Assembly: GCA_947561585.1 (NCBI GenBank)
Contig: CANNZV010002563.1
Location: 1-64,000, forward strand
Source: Caprella mutica
Lineage: Eukaryota; Arthropoda; Malacostraca; Amphipoda; Caprellidae
Direction of reading: 5' to 3'
DNA: 64,000 nucleotides
The position numbers and the translations under genes were made by a program. Below the pieces are notes generated by a model. That model worked only from the letters and a program-made list of their open reading frames with translations, ran no database searches and was not told where the DNA came from. Positions 25,949 to 36,500 of the stretch are shown piece by piece. Numbering within the stretch: the first letter of the stretch is position 1; each line of letters opens with the position of its first letter.

Positions 25949-26394
25949 TGTGACGTCTGTTAGTTTAATTCCCTATAACGTCTCAGTGTATGGGCTCTAA
26001 GTGATTAGGATCCTACTCTATAAAGTATTTTCAGATTCCTTTCTCTTTATATATCTCTTTCTACTAAATACTCATGGTACCATGCCCTAGAACCACCTTG
26101 CCACTATGGTTCCGACCTCAGGCCTCTGGTCCAAGCTTAACTGTATTTAAGGGTAATAATGGTAAAGTATTTAACACTTAAAGAGAATATATTCATTGGT
26201 CAAGCACAGGTTATTACAAAGAATATCTCCACTAGAACGCTCGCAAGTTAAGGTCTCAAATAACTACGAACAGGAGATAAGGTGTGTAGCTCACGAGAGC
26301 GAATCGGTAACTGACTTGAATGTCACTTACTTACAATCATATAGGTTCGTGATGATAGTAATGCATACACAATTGCTGTGTTTGCTTTACCACA
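25949..26394 (-). repeat. LTR (3' LTR in element orientation) of element 1
   Basis: 446 bp, TGTGACGTC at one edge and accaca at the other. I see no difference from 29271-29716. It contains the conserved segment actcatggtaccatgcccta, also found in the LTR of element 2. The plus-strand open frame that starts at 26196 opens with TTG and is not considered a gene. Confidence 0.92.
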
Positions 26395-26411
26395 TCGCTC
26401 CCCCCTTCCGA
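26395..26411 (-). other. Polypurine tract of element 1
   Basis: Immediately inside the LTR, the minus strand reads GGAAGGGGGGAGCGA directly before TGTGG, as expected for plus-strand priming. It sets the element's orientation. Confidence 0.7.
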
Positions 26412-27424
26412 AAATTTCAAAGTTACAATTCACATTTTTCCAAAACTGCCAGCTGGTTTGTCTACCCATTGTTATTCTATATTGAACAATGTTCAGACGC
26501 TCACGCTGTTAGTGGAAACATGTATATTGGATCTCTTGAAATTTCTCGAACCGGTAATAAATACATTATTAGAAAATTGAAAAATTTGAGTTTTAATTCG
26601 TTCTAGAAATATGTAAGACTAATGTGCATTCACCAAATTTTCTTAAATTTTTAATCTTACCTATACAATCTTAATTTTGCTTTAACAATATTTTTATTTA
26701 TTCTCAAAATAATCTAAGTTACTCCTACCTAATATGTCTCAGTTCAAAATGTAACAACTTTTTCATTTTATAAACGTAATAACTTGCCTAATCTATTTGA
26801 GATCACACCCCTCCCTCCTAATATGTAGATTTTTAGTCTAAATATTAACAGAGACCTTTGATCACTCCAATACATTACACAAATTATTACTGCATTTACA
26901 TTTAAAAAAAAATTTATAATCAAAAAAAAAATTTTCATTTGTAAGAAATATATTTAATTAACTTAGTTATGTTTTATTTTAATAAACTTCCTTCTTTATT
27001 GATAAAAAGTAATTTTTCATTTTAATTTATCATATGTTATGATATCGTATTTTATGACCTTTTAATGAATTTATATTCGTAATTGAATTTATATGAATTT
27101 TGATCATCTTTATCAAATTTTGAGACAGTTGTGATCTTTAAATTTAAATCTTAAAATTAACACCGAAAAAAAAAATTAAACTTAAAATTAAATTCAATTG
27201 AAAAAACGATTATTATTAATTTTCACTTAAAATTACCCAAACTTAAAGTTAAAAAAAAAAATTTAAATAATGATCAAATTGAGTTTGAGAAAAAAAATCT
27301 TAAATGCTGTTAGTTTTAGTTTTGGTAATTTCGCTTTTTGGCTTTCGTTTTGCCTGAGGCATTACTATAATTGTTGTCGCCTGTATATTAACTGCCTGAT
27401 CATTAAAAACATTTACTGTTCCAC

Positions 27425-27754
27425 CTAGTTCCCCTGATCTAAAGGGGCACCGCGCTTTATCTGATTGAAGGCTTCAGTCGCCATCTTAGACCTCAAATTC
27501 CTAATTTCGTACATCCTCATGTCTTCTTCTGACTTCATCTTTCTTGACTGATTATAACCACATACCAGAATCATCAAAACTAGCAATGTTAGAATTAATA
27601 CCAAAACGTCGCTAAACAAATCTGGTATTAGGTCGTACTTTGTAGACCCCATGTTTTTAATGGTTTGCTCCAAATGAGCCTTGTTCATCGAAATTGATTT
27701 CTGGATCAGCTCCACTACTGAGTTCAGGTCATAGTTGCTCTGAGACTGTCCCAT
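27425..27754 (-). CDS. Small putative membrane protein of LTR element 1, unknown function
   Basis: A 109-codon frame in the same orientation as its host retrotransposon, starting about 1.5 kb after the primer site. The ATG lies in a good context (gcgATGG). The product begins MGQSQSN, with glycine 2 and serine 6 as in N-myristoylation sites. Residues 46-67 are strongly hydrophobic (LVLILTLLVLMILV) and would span a membrane once. They are followed by a basic QSRKMK stretch, which by the positive-inside rule would put the C-terminal part in the cytoplasm. Residues 72-100 are charged and could form a helix or coiled coil. It has no zinc knuckle, protease or RT motif. I do not recognise the family. 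It could be an accessory or Env-derived remnant, a captured host exon, or a chance frame; the last is less likely given its amphipathic, protein-like composition. Confidence 0.55.
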   Translation of the reverse strand: MGQSQSNYDLNSVVELIQKSISMNKAHLEQTIKNMGSTKYDLIPDLFSDVLVLILTLLVLMILVCGYNQSRKMKSEEDMRMYEIRNLRSKMATEAFNQIKRGAPLDQGN

Positions 27755-28541
27755 CGCTCCAGCTGATTACTTCTCACGACCTTGAATTACAGTTCTGTGT
27801 GTCAACCGGCTGTGAGTGGCTGAGAGTCAGTCACTGGCTGTTTATGGCTGAGGAGCTGTTGGCTGTGTGAATTGCTGTGTCCTCACTGCCTCACGGTCAC
27901 TGAAATCAAAACGATACCGTTAGATCATGGCCCCTGTTCATTTTTTAGGTATTTTATCATATTTCAGTCTCATTTTGAATTAATCGTTTTTGCTTTTAAA
28001 TTATTTCAGTATTTCATCCTAAATTTGAATATATATATATATTTTTTTTTTTTTCAAATTTTCATTCAAACAATTTTACTACTACGTTTACAGAATATAA
28101 TTCATCTTATTCGTTACACCAACATATAAACACAAAATTTAAAATTAACATGCATACAACAAAAAAAATTAATCCTCTTAAAATTATTATATGAAATTTT
28201 ATATTAATAAAATTCATAATTCATCCCATCAACTTAAACTAAATACATACAAATATTACAATCAAAATTCATACAATTAAATGCATACAATAATTCTCTT
28301 ACTGAGCAATTATAACTGCTGCAGTAATGATTAATTACCTTCTGCTTATTGCTTATTCATCAACACAATTCTTGACTAAACAGAACAGATTTATTCACCA
28401 CTGACTAAGGTCTAACACTTAGATCTTACTCCGATCGCTTCAGAAATGAGACTGAAAGCGCAAGAATGACATTAGATTATATGTTATACTCAACTTTCGG
28501 TTCCGCTTATCAGGTTTTGTCGTTGATTTTTGCTCTGATAT

Positions 28542-28720
28542 TAACTGTTATGATGTTAACTGAATGTTCACTGAGCGTTGTGCACTGTATGTTATGCACT
28601 GTATGTTAACTGAATGTTCACTGAATGTTAAAACTTCACTGAATGTTGAATGATCACTGAATGTTAAAGATTCACTGAATGTTGAATGATCACTAAATGT
28701 TAAATGATCACTGAATGTTG
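28542..28720. repeat. Degenerate repeats inside element 1
   Basis: Multiple imperfect copies of gatcactgaatgttaaa / cactgaatgttgaat, unit about 15-20 bp, in the leader region of the element (minus orientation). Confidence 0.7.
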
Positions 28721-29252
28721 CAGTTTGAATAAATACTTTTCAGATGTAGTATTTAAACAAATTAGACTCTCAATTTCTGGTTGATTTACGGCTTTTTTGC
28801 ATGTTGTTTATAATCGAATGTTTTCCATCACCATTCGTCAACGTGCAACGCTTAACCCATTCGCTTCCTCCCTCCGTGCTTTCCAGTTTCTTCCAGAATT
28901 TTCCAGAATTTTCCAGAATTTCCAGAATTTTTTTTTTTCAGACTGGTCAGTCTTGTTGATTGTCTCTGCTCATTCAAATTTCAAATTAGGCCATCTGTAC
29001 TCTCCTTATCCTTCCAATAATTTTCAAGATGCCGTTTGCTTGACCTTGAGTTGAATTATCTTTATACTTTATCACAAAAACTGAACACCTTAATTGGATC
29101 GTACCTTCATATAGGGTCGCAAAACCCGGTCTTGCTGTAATCAAATACTCTCCAATCAGATGGTTAACTTAGTTTTTGGTAAATTACAAAGCTTTCAATC
29201 TTTTACTTTAGTAATTGAATTTCCGCACATTAAATTCGAATTACTTAATCAC

Positions 29253-29269
29253 GCACCATACGGCCACCA
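29253..29269 (-). other. Putative primer-binding site of element 1
   Basis: One base inside the right-hand LTR, the minus strand reads TGGTGGCCGTATGGTGC. TGG matches the CCA end of a tRNA. I could not assign the tRNA. Confidence 0.5.
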
Positions 29270-29270
29270 A

Positions 29271-29716
29271 TGTGACGTCTGTTAGTTTAATTCCCTATAA
29301 CGTCTCAGTGTATGGGCTCTAAGTGATTAGGATCCTACTCTATAAAGTATTTTCAGATTCCTTTCTCTTTATATATCTCTTTCTACTAAATACTCATGGT
29401 ACCATGCCCTAGAACCACCTTGCCACTATGGTTCCGACCTCAGGCCTCTGGTCCAAGCTTAACTGTATTTAAGGGTAATAATGGTAAAGTATTTAACACT
29501 TAAAGAGAATATATTCATTGGTCAAGCACAGGTTATTACAAAGAATATCTCCACTAGAACGCTCGCAAGTTAAGGTCTCAAATAACTACGAACAGGAGAT
29601 AAGGTGTGTAGCTCACGAGAGCGAATCGGTAACTGACTTGAATGTCACTTACTTACAATCATATAGGTTCGTGATGATAGTAATGCATACACAATTGCTG
29701 TGTTTGCTTTACCACA
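29271..29716 (-). repeat. LTR (5' LTR in element orientation) of element 1
   Basis: 446 bp and indistinguishable by eye from 25949-26394, which implies a recent insertion or recent gene conversion. It is followed by GAAG and resumption of the 18-bp array. Confidence 0.92.
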
Positions 29717-30011
29717 GAAGTGGCTCTGAGTTATGAAGTGACTTTGAGTTAAGAAGTGTCTCTGAGTTATGAAGCGGCTCTGAGTTATGAAGTGACTCTG
29801 AGTTATGAAGTGACTTTGAGTAATGAAGTGTCCCTGAGTTATGAAGTGGCTCTGTGTTATGAAGTGACTTTGAGTAATGAAGTGTCCCTGAGTTATGAAG
29901 TGGCTCTGAGTTATGAAGTGACTTTGAGTAATGAAGTGTCCCTGAATTATGAAGTGGCTCTGTGTTATGAAGTGACTTTGAGTAATGAAGTGTCCCTGAG
30001 TTATGAAGGAA
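29717..30011. repeat. 18-bp minisatellite, right part, about 16 copies
   Basis: Continuation of the 25198-25948 array after element 1. Variants such as ctctgtgttatgaag and tttgagtaatgaag occur. It ends at a 13-bp inverted repeat CTGAGTTATGAAG (29996-30008) and its complement (30018-30030), around gaaccaata. Confidence 0.96.
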
Positions 30012-30035
30012 CCAATACTTCATAACTCAGGAGTC

Positions 30036-30513
30036 TGTGACGGTTCCCCCTGTGGGGTTATCTCATCAACTGTGAAACCTTCTAACGGTTCACTATATGG
30101 GTTACGTGTGATTAGAATCTTACTCTGTTTACTATTTTCAGATTCCTTTTTCTCAATATATCTCTTTCTGCTAAATACTCATGGTACCATGCCCTAGAAC
30201 CACCTTGCCAATATGGTTCCGACCTCAGGCCTCTGGTCCACGCTTAACTGTATTTAGGATAATAACTTAGTATAAATAACACTTTAAAGAGAATATATTC
30301 GATTATCAAGCAATGGTAAATACACTGTGTAACTTCACTAAAACACTCACAAGTAATGGTCTCACTAACTAAGACTTGAGATAAGGTGTGTATCTCATGC
30401 GAGCCAATTGGTAACTCGCTGTCTACCTGCGAACTAACTCGTTCGTTCTACAAAGCTCACATTTATAGTGACATACTAATGACGTACTAACTATATCAAA
30501 TCATTATATCACA
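30036..30513 (-). repeat. Complete LTR of element 2
   Basis: 478 bp, TGTG...CACA termini. It aligns with the 446-bp LTR of element 1 in the central third (tatatctctttct through gcctctggtcca) and diverges elsewhere, so it is a related subfamily. Confidence 0.85.
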
Positions 30514-31487
30514 TATCTCCCCCTTCCATTTAAATTGAAAATGATTTTTAAAATATTTATTTCAAAACTTCATTTTCAATTAAACAATTCTAAAATTTAA
30601 AAACATAAATCCCATTTTAATAAATCCTAAAATTCAAAACATTAAAAGTCAAATTGAAAAATTCTAAAATTCAAATTGAACAATCATAAACATCTAACCT
30701 ATAACTGCAAGAATTTTAAACATTTATTTAATAATAATTCGTTTCTTCTTCTCTTTTTTTTCTGAATGTCGATATTAAATAGTCTTCAGAAATCCAAAAA
30801 AGAAAATATACTATGTATATAAAATATTTCAAACTTACATATAACATCAAAGAGATTAAATAAACTTCCTTATTTCTATTCAAATTCTGAGTCGTTTGAT
30901 TTTAAAAAGCAATTATAATTTCATAGATACTCAATATAATTATCATAATGGGTTCACTGACCTCTCTAAAATATTCTTAAAATTAACATTGATTCAACAA
31001 TCGTGCAATTAAAATTAACATCCTTCCGTTAAAAATAGAATTTCTATCTTTTAATTAATTTGTTGAATAAAATTTACTATTAAATTCTTTCTTCAGAAAA
31101 ATTTAAAGTTAGTTTAATATTTTACTGCAAATTAGTTATAAATATAACCTTTTCATTTATGTATATTAATTTAAAAATAGTTCATTCCTGCAAATTCCTA
31201 ATTTATTTTGACTCTAAAATTTTCTAATCATCAAAATCTAATTAGTATTTCAATATGAAAAAATATTTATTTCTAAATATTCACTTCTAAATATTCACAG
31301 TATGAATATTAATTCAATTCATATGCTCACCTAATAGACCGCGTACTTCTATTAAGTAAACAAGCTGAGTCATCAATTAATATAATATTATAAATTCTGC
31401 ATTGGTGCTTTTTGTTTTGATTCAGTGATTCCTTGTTAATCTGCTGATCATTAAAAAGCTATTAAAGTTCTTGATAACTTATATGTG

Positions 31488-31724
31488 CTATGTGGTTTCA
31501 TGTGGTTGTGTGGATTTGTGGTTCTTTTTGTTTCTTGACTCCTTCGCTGAGGTAGGTGTCCTTCCTAGCGTTACGTTCATGACTTGATCAGCAACTGTTG
31601 GATCTGCGTTCTTCATCTTTTTGATATGGGACCACTGTAATGGTTCCTCTGCTGTCCGTTCTTCTTTCTTCGTTTTTTGAATTCTGTAAACAGAGAAAAT
31701 ATTAGCATTTGTGACCCCTGGCAT
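31488..31724 (-). CDS. Doubtful 78-codon frame in element 2
   Basis: Minus strand, same orientation as the element and at a position comparable to the 109-codon frame of element 1, but without similarity to it. The product is lysine-rich and hydrophilic (KKEERTAEEPLQWSHIKKM) with no transmembrane segment. It could be a remnant exon, a Gag tail fragment or chance. No family recognised. Confidence 0.25.
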   Translation of the reverse strand: MPGVTNANIFSVYRIQKTKKEERTAEEPLQWSHIKKMKNADPTVADQVMNVTLGRTPTSAKESRNKKNHKSTQPHETT

Positions 31725-32337
31725 AAATATTTTGTATTATAATTTATTAATCACCCATAGTGATTACTTATTTTCAAATTCACTCTTCAGTATTAATTTC
31801 ATTTTCTTTGCGAATTCATAACATTAATATCATAGATATTTTAAATATAGACGTAAGTTAATTTATAATCTCATCATTTTTACTGATTAATGTCTCATTA
31901 ATATTGCTGATCGATGCAATACTCTTTTATCCTATAAACTGAATAAAACATCTGTCACTCTTTTGCATTGTGATATTATTTTATTCCACACACATTTCCT
32001 TTCGTGTAACCGTGTCTGCTTTTATTTTTTATGCTGACCCATTCTTACTTCTCACATTCATGTTCTTACACCGTGATACTTACTTGGATCACCGGATGTC
32101 TATTTATTAACTGACTCAGACACTGGTACAGGAGATACACTGACTTCACTAATCACATGCATACATCTCTATTGCACTACTCAGTGTCATAGTAGTTTCT
32201 TTAATCGCACTTTTGCGTTATTGTTATTAACCCTTAACCCATATCACACTGGTTACTCATAACATTCTTTAATCAACTTGTTCGACCCTTTATCGAACCT
32301 CATTAATTCACTTTACGGTTTCACATACCGCTATAAC

Positions 32338-32630
32338 TCATTTGAGAAAATCAAACTTTCTCTGAATCTGTGGTTTCAGCTTTTCCACGAACTATAAATT
32401 ACGGTTTAAGTTCTACCGAAAACTTTCCTGAGAAAAATTAACTTTCTCCATGGTTTCAGCTTACCACTAACTACTATACGGTTTTCAGCTTACCGAAAAC
32501 TTACATGAGAAAAATTAACTTTCTCCATGGTATCAGTTTACCACAAACTACTATACGGTTTCAGCTTTACCGAAAACTTACCTGAGAAAAATTAACTTTC
32601 TCCATGGTTTCAGCTTACCACAAACTTCAT
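32338..32630. repeat. Tandem repeat of about 80 bp inside element 2
   Basis: Three to four copies with recurring phrases ttaactttctccatgg, tttcagcttacca and accgaaaacttacctgag. They lie in the leader half of the element in its own orientation. Confidence 0.8.
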
Positions 32631-33485
32631 TTAACTCTAATTTTAACGTGACATGCACGGAGTATCACAAATAACCACCGTCTCTAATCACTCACTTAAA
32701 CATTTATTTTATTTTTTTCTTTCTCCCGTCTCCTTTATACCTACTTAATGGTTTCATTCCAAATTGAGTCAAACTGACAGTTGCCATATTCTTATTTAAC
32801 TCATACTTAATTGCTATAAATTTTCCTCCTAACAACATATTTAAACTTCAAGAACTCTCTCTCTCTCTCCCCTTTCTTATTGAATAACAAAAGATTAGTG
32901 ATTATCATATATTATTTTTTCATAAAAAAAATCGCCACATATCCTACTTTACCTATGACTTATTTTATCAATCGTTTGGAAAAAAAAATTTATACTGATT
33001 ATATTCTACTAATAAGATAATCGTCTGCACTGGGAAAATTAATGATTTAATAATATCAAAAAATAATGGATGACTTATCTTTTTTATTCCTCCACAGCTC
33101 CTCTTCTTGTTCGTCTGTGTAGAATTTCTGACTGGGTATATGACTACCATGCAGTAACTGGTGACCTGGTGATCTTTCACTGGCAACAACAACTCTGTTG
33201 TTTACTTAGTCACTGTTCTTATTTAACTTTTATACTGAAATTTCTCACTAAAATAGTCAAATAGTATTCACACCTTCAACGTGTTAAAAATCTTCTCGTT
33301 TTATCACAAGTACTATCGTTGTTACTTCACGAAACTTTAGTTGGTGTCTGTGCTCAAGGAATTAACTGCAAGACTGATCAGAAGATGTTGACTACACTGA
33401 CGCTACTTGCGACTGTGATTAGAGGATGTTCACTGCACGGTGGCTACCTGCGAACTGTGCTCAAGAGATGTTTTCTGAGCGGTGG

Positions 33486-33576
33486 CTACCTGCGAACTAA
33501 CTCGTTCGTTCTACAAAGCTCACATTTATAGTGACATACTAATGACGTACTAACTATATCAAATCATTACATCACA
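33486..33576 (-). repeat. Truncated right LTR of element 2
   Basis: Only the terminal 91 bp, from ctacctgcgaact to atcaca, are present. The remaining 387 bp and the primer-binding site are missing. The preceding sequence contains two more copies of a ggtggctacctgcgaact-like phrase, so a deletion between short repeats is likely. Confidence 0.8.
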
Positions 33577-33580
33577 AGTC

Positions 33581-34763
33581 TCACTGTACTACTTTAGCGT
33601 ACTGGTGGTTTTTGCAAGCTAAATGGCTGTTTGCTATAATTAATCGTTTGATTTGAAATTAAAATTGGTTGGTAGGAGGTAACCTGGAGGTTGGAAATAA
33701 AGTTTAAACCAACACAAAAGTAATATATTCACGAGAATAATTGTTTACAAAGAGTAAGACTGTGTATGTTAGTGGTCAAAGCCTGCAGAACACAATGAAA
33801 ATTGGTAATTAATTTACAAAAAGTAGATATAACATAGCTAGGCAAAACATAATAACAATTATTACAATGGGAATTTTATGAAAATAACAGACATAATATA
33901 TTTCAATAAAAAGTATTACAGTATTAAACTTCAACCCCAACTATTAATATTACAGAAACTGATATAACTTATCTAACACTGTAAAACATTATAATAGATG
34001 ATAACTTTATATGTTATATATAACACAGAAAATATCAAACACCTATAGGTAATCAGATGTTATTCACCGAAACTTACCAATATAATTGGCTAGGTTAGTT
34101 GTTACACGTGTAATAGATAATTTGAAATGAGATCAGAAGCCTAGAAACAGTCTCTTATATAGTGACCAAACATACTATGACTCGTGTTAGAAATATTGAA
34201 ACATTCGAGTGCATCCAAGATAGCTTCTACTTATTTTGAAAACAACTTGATAGATGTTCGTAACAGATTAATTCAAGAAGCTAACATTATATGGTTATTA
34301 AACTGCAGTACCATCCTAATACTCTGACTGCATTTAGAATGTTAGCGATTAAAAAACATATATACAAAACATCTCTGATGAGACTCTATCGATTTGACTG
34401 CCTAGCTAATGTTTATACTTCTAACACCAACAAAGATAAGCAAATCATTAGATTTATAAGAACATGGGAACTTAATCTAACAGTGAAAATCTAATTATAT
34501 TATAGATTGAATATACATTGAATTAATATAACATCCATACAAAGTATTAATTTCATATTATTGTGAGAATAATTAATTAAGCTATTGAATACAATATATT
34601 TCTTATACTTCGAGAATATTTATTAAAGCTAGTGATTACAAATCACTACACTACATTTTACTACAGTTAGCCATTAAAAGTTCACTCAAATTCTCTTTGT
34701 TACTGAATGCAAAAATAATATATAATAAATATAAATAGTTTAAATAGTATAAATATCTTCATT
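33581..34763. other. AT-rich stretch, no gene recognised
   Basis: Flank of element 2. The 18-bp array does not resume here. No open frame or recognised element. Confidence 0.5.
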
Positions 34764-35091
34764 CAAAAGCAAATTATTAAATAAATAGTATATTTGTTAT
34801 AATTTACTTGTTATATTTCCCATGTATACGATTTAACTGTTTGTAATTTAATTAATGAGGTTTATTTACTCTTCGTTTTTCAAGGATTCAACTTTACCAT
34901 TTTAATATTCATTGTAAAATATTACTATATATTTGAATGTATAATATATGTAAATTTTCTTTCACCTACTTAATAAAACCTTCAGCGACGACACTTAACT
35001 GTAATAAAACATCAACCGATGCTTTACATAGAAAATAATATAATTGTTCGCTTTAATTCAATTATTTTTATGAGAACACAATGAAATTAAT

Positions 35092-35541
35092 GGATCTTTT
35101 TATGGAATTTGGGCACATTGTATTTGCCGATTAATTTGCAAAGAATAAACAGATACAGGTATCATATATACAAGGCTACGACATATTGATTGAGAATGCT
35201 AAATAAATTACCTGTCTGTTTAAACCATCAACATACAAACAATATTTGAACTAGCAAGAAAAGTGCATACAAAAGAAGAAGCAGTGAAATATTTACAAGA
35301 AAGAAATATTTACATGTGGAGATCATACAGTGGAATACAATCTTTGTCACAAAATTACAAGCATTTAACAGTTAATCATTCAGAGAATTTCAAGACATTG
35401 CAGACTTTTATCTAATAAATAATTAATTTTTATGTTTTTTTTTATTGTATTCGTACTAATCCTTAACTTAACCTTGTATATATGATACCTGTATCTGTTT
35501 ATTCTTATTTATTCAATGTGCCCTAATTCTAAAAAAGATCC
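35092..35541 (+). mobile_element. Merlin-like DNA transposon remnant
   Basis: A 450-bp element with inverted repeats starting GGATCTTTTT and ending AAAAAAGATCC. Similarity extends about 85 bp inward (gggcacattg, ataaacagatacaggtatca). It is flanked by an exact 8-bp target duplication AAATTAAT (35084-35091 and 35542-35549). Merlin elements make 8-9 bp duplications and start with GG. The coding remnant inside agrees. Confidence 0.8.
35224..35415 (+). pseudogene. IS1016/ISXO2-type (Merlin) transposase fragment
   Basis: An open stretch ending at the stop at 35413-35415 encodes EEAVKYLQERN, then YMWRSYSGI and KHLTVNHSENF. In this transposase family a WxxY-Y segment followed by HLTVNHS-x-F and FVDP-TGAHT-x-x-E is characteristic of the C-terminal catalytic half. 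Here the reading ends just after HSENF, so the segment holding the final acidic residue is gone. No N-terminal part is present. Non-functional. Family match is from pattern memory. Confidence 0.7.
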
Positions 35542-36500
35542 AAATTAATTATAATTAGTGTTTACCATTTGAAAAAATATATGTGGTCATTGAGATAAGA
35601 ATCCTAAATCATAAAATTTAATAATACCCGCATTTGCTATTTCAAAATTCAAAATAAAAATGTTTTCCTTCAAATATTATATTTGTTAATTACTGTCTTA
35701 TTTTTTTGCATTTAATTTTTATGTTGAAATAAACATTAATTTTATAGTTAAATATTCATAAAGATATTATTTGATGAAGAAAAAATACTATTTTATAAGT
35801 TCATCGTTAATCACCTTTTACATTTTTATTTGATAATTCACACACGGGATCGTTGGTAGGGATAGAAGAGATGTGGAACGTAATGTGTCTGCAATGTTCC
35901 CACGAAGAAGATATCATAATTATTTTTGAGTGTTGGTCTAACTATTCTTATTGAATGGTTAATAACCTTAGTACGATCGATAAAACTTACTAATATACTT
36001 ATCAGTAGAGATAATGGAACATCTCTTACTGAACTTCTTACCGTTTTATTGTAACTACGGAAAAGAGTGAGGAAGTGGCTGAAACACAGTCTGAAGATCG
36101 TTACGAATATATTGTAGGTAGAGTCCGTTATTTAATATTTTCTTTCAATTTATCACTTGATTGTTTCTACTGAAAACCACTATTCTGAAAAAGCAAGTCA
36201 TTTAATAAAAATGAATGATGACAATAATATATTAATATTTAATAATAACCTATTCATTATTTATGGATTTATTTATTTTCATTGAGATGAATTAGTCATT
36301 TTTTAAATCCATTTCTTTTTTATACTTTTCCAATTTCTCGTTCAATGAGAAGAATCAGAATGACAAGAGCAGCCTCTAAAAATATTTACTAGGTGAAATA
36401 AAAACAAATTATCACCTGCACTAAATCCATTATATTTATTTCAGATCATCCAAAATTATAATATAATCGTAACCCTGAAAATTTTCATTGTTAAAGTTTA

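Larger units (their letters stand above)
25949..29716 (-). mobile_element. Non-autonomous LTR retrotransposon, element 1
   Basis: A 3768-bp element with two direct 446-bp LTRs that I find identical. It is flanked by the 4-bp target duplication GAAG (25945-25948 and 29717-29720) and sits inside the 18-bp array. LTR termini are TGTG...CACA. Orientation is minus: next to the right-hand LTR a TGG-initiated primer site reads inward on the minus strand, and next to the left-hand LTR a purine run reads GGAAGGGGGGAGCGA on the minus strand. There is no gag, protease, RT or integrase, so it must depend on another element's proteins. It encodes one 109-codon frame. The 4-bp duplication suits Gypsy-type integrases; the superfamily is not proven. 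Confidence 0.88.
30036..33576 (-). mobile_element. Non-autonomous LTR retrotransposon, element 2 (related to element 1, degraded)
   Basis: A 3541-bp element flanked by AGTC (30032-30035 and 33577-33580). The left LTR, 30036-30513, is complete (478 bp, TGTGACGG to atcaca). The right LTR survives only as its outer 91 bp (33486-33576), which differ from the left copy at one base. The purine tract reads GGAAGGGGGAGATA on the minus strand beside the left LTR. LTR sequence is clearly related to element 1 (shared ggtaccatgccctagaacca), and the internal regions share ctgatcattaaaaa. No gag or pol is visible. Minus orientation. Confidence 0.82.
34764..36500 (+). repeat. Diverged non-coding module, copy 4, interrupted by a Merlin-like element
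   Basis: Collinear with 23350-24890: aagcaaattattaaataaat at the start, ccttcagcgacgacactt near 34978, the hairpin AACTATTC-ttatt-GAATGGTT at about 35940-35960, then cgatcgataaaacttac, and ataatcgtaaccctg near 36463. The 450-bp insertion at 35092-35541 is absent from copy 3. Confidence 0.8.

Noticed and set aside
26196..26606. 136-codon plus frame and its shorter twin at 29518-29736
   Set aside because: Both lie in the duplicated LTR, antisense to the element, and open with TTG. Duplication of the frame reflects identical LTRs, not a gene family.
29709..30025. Frames of repeated LHNSE/SYEV on both strands
   Set aside because: By-product of the 18-bp array.
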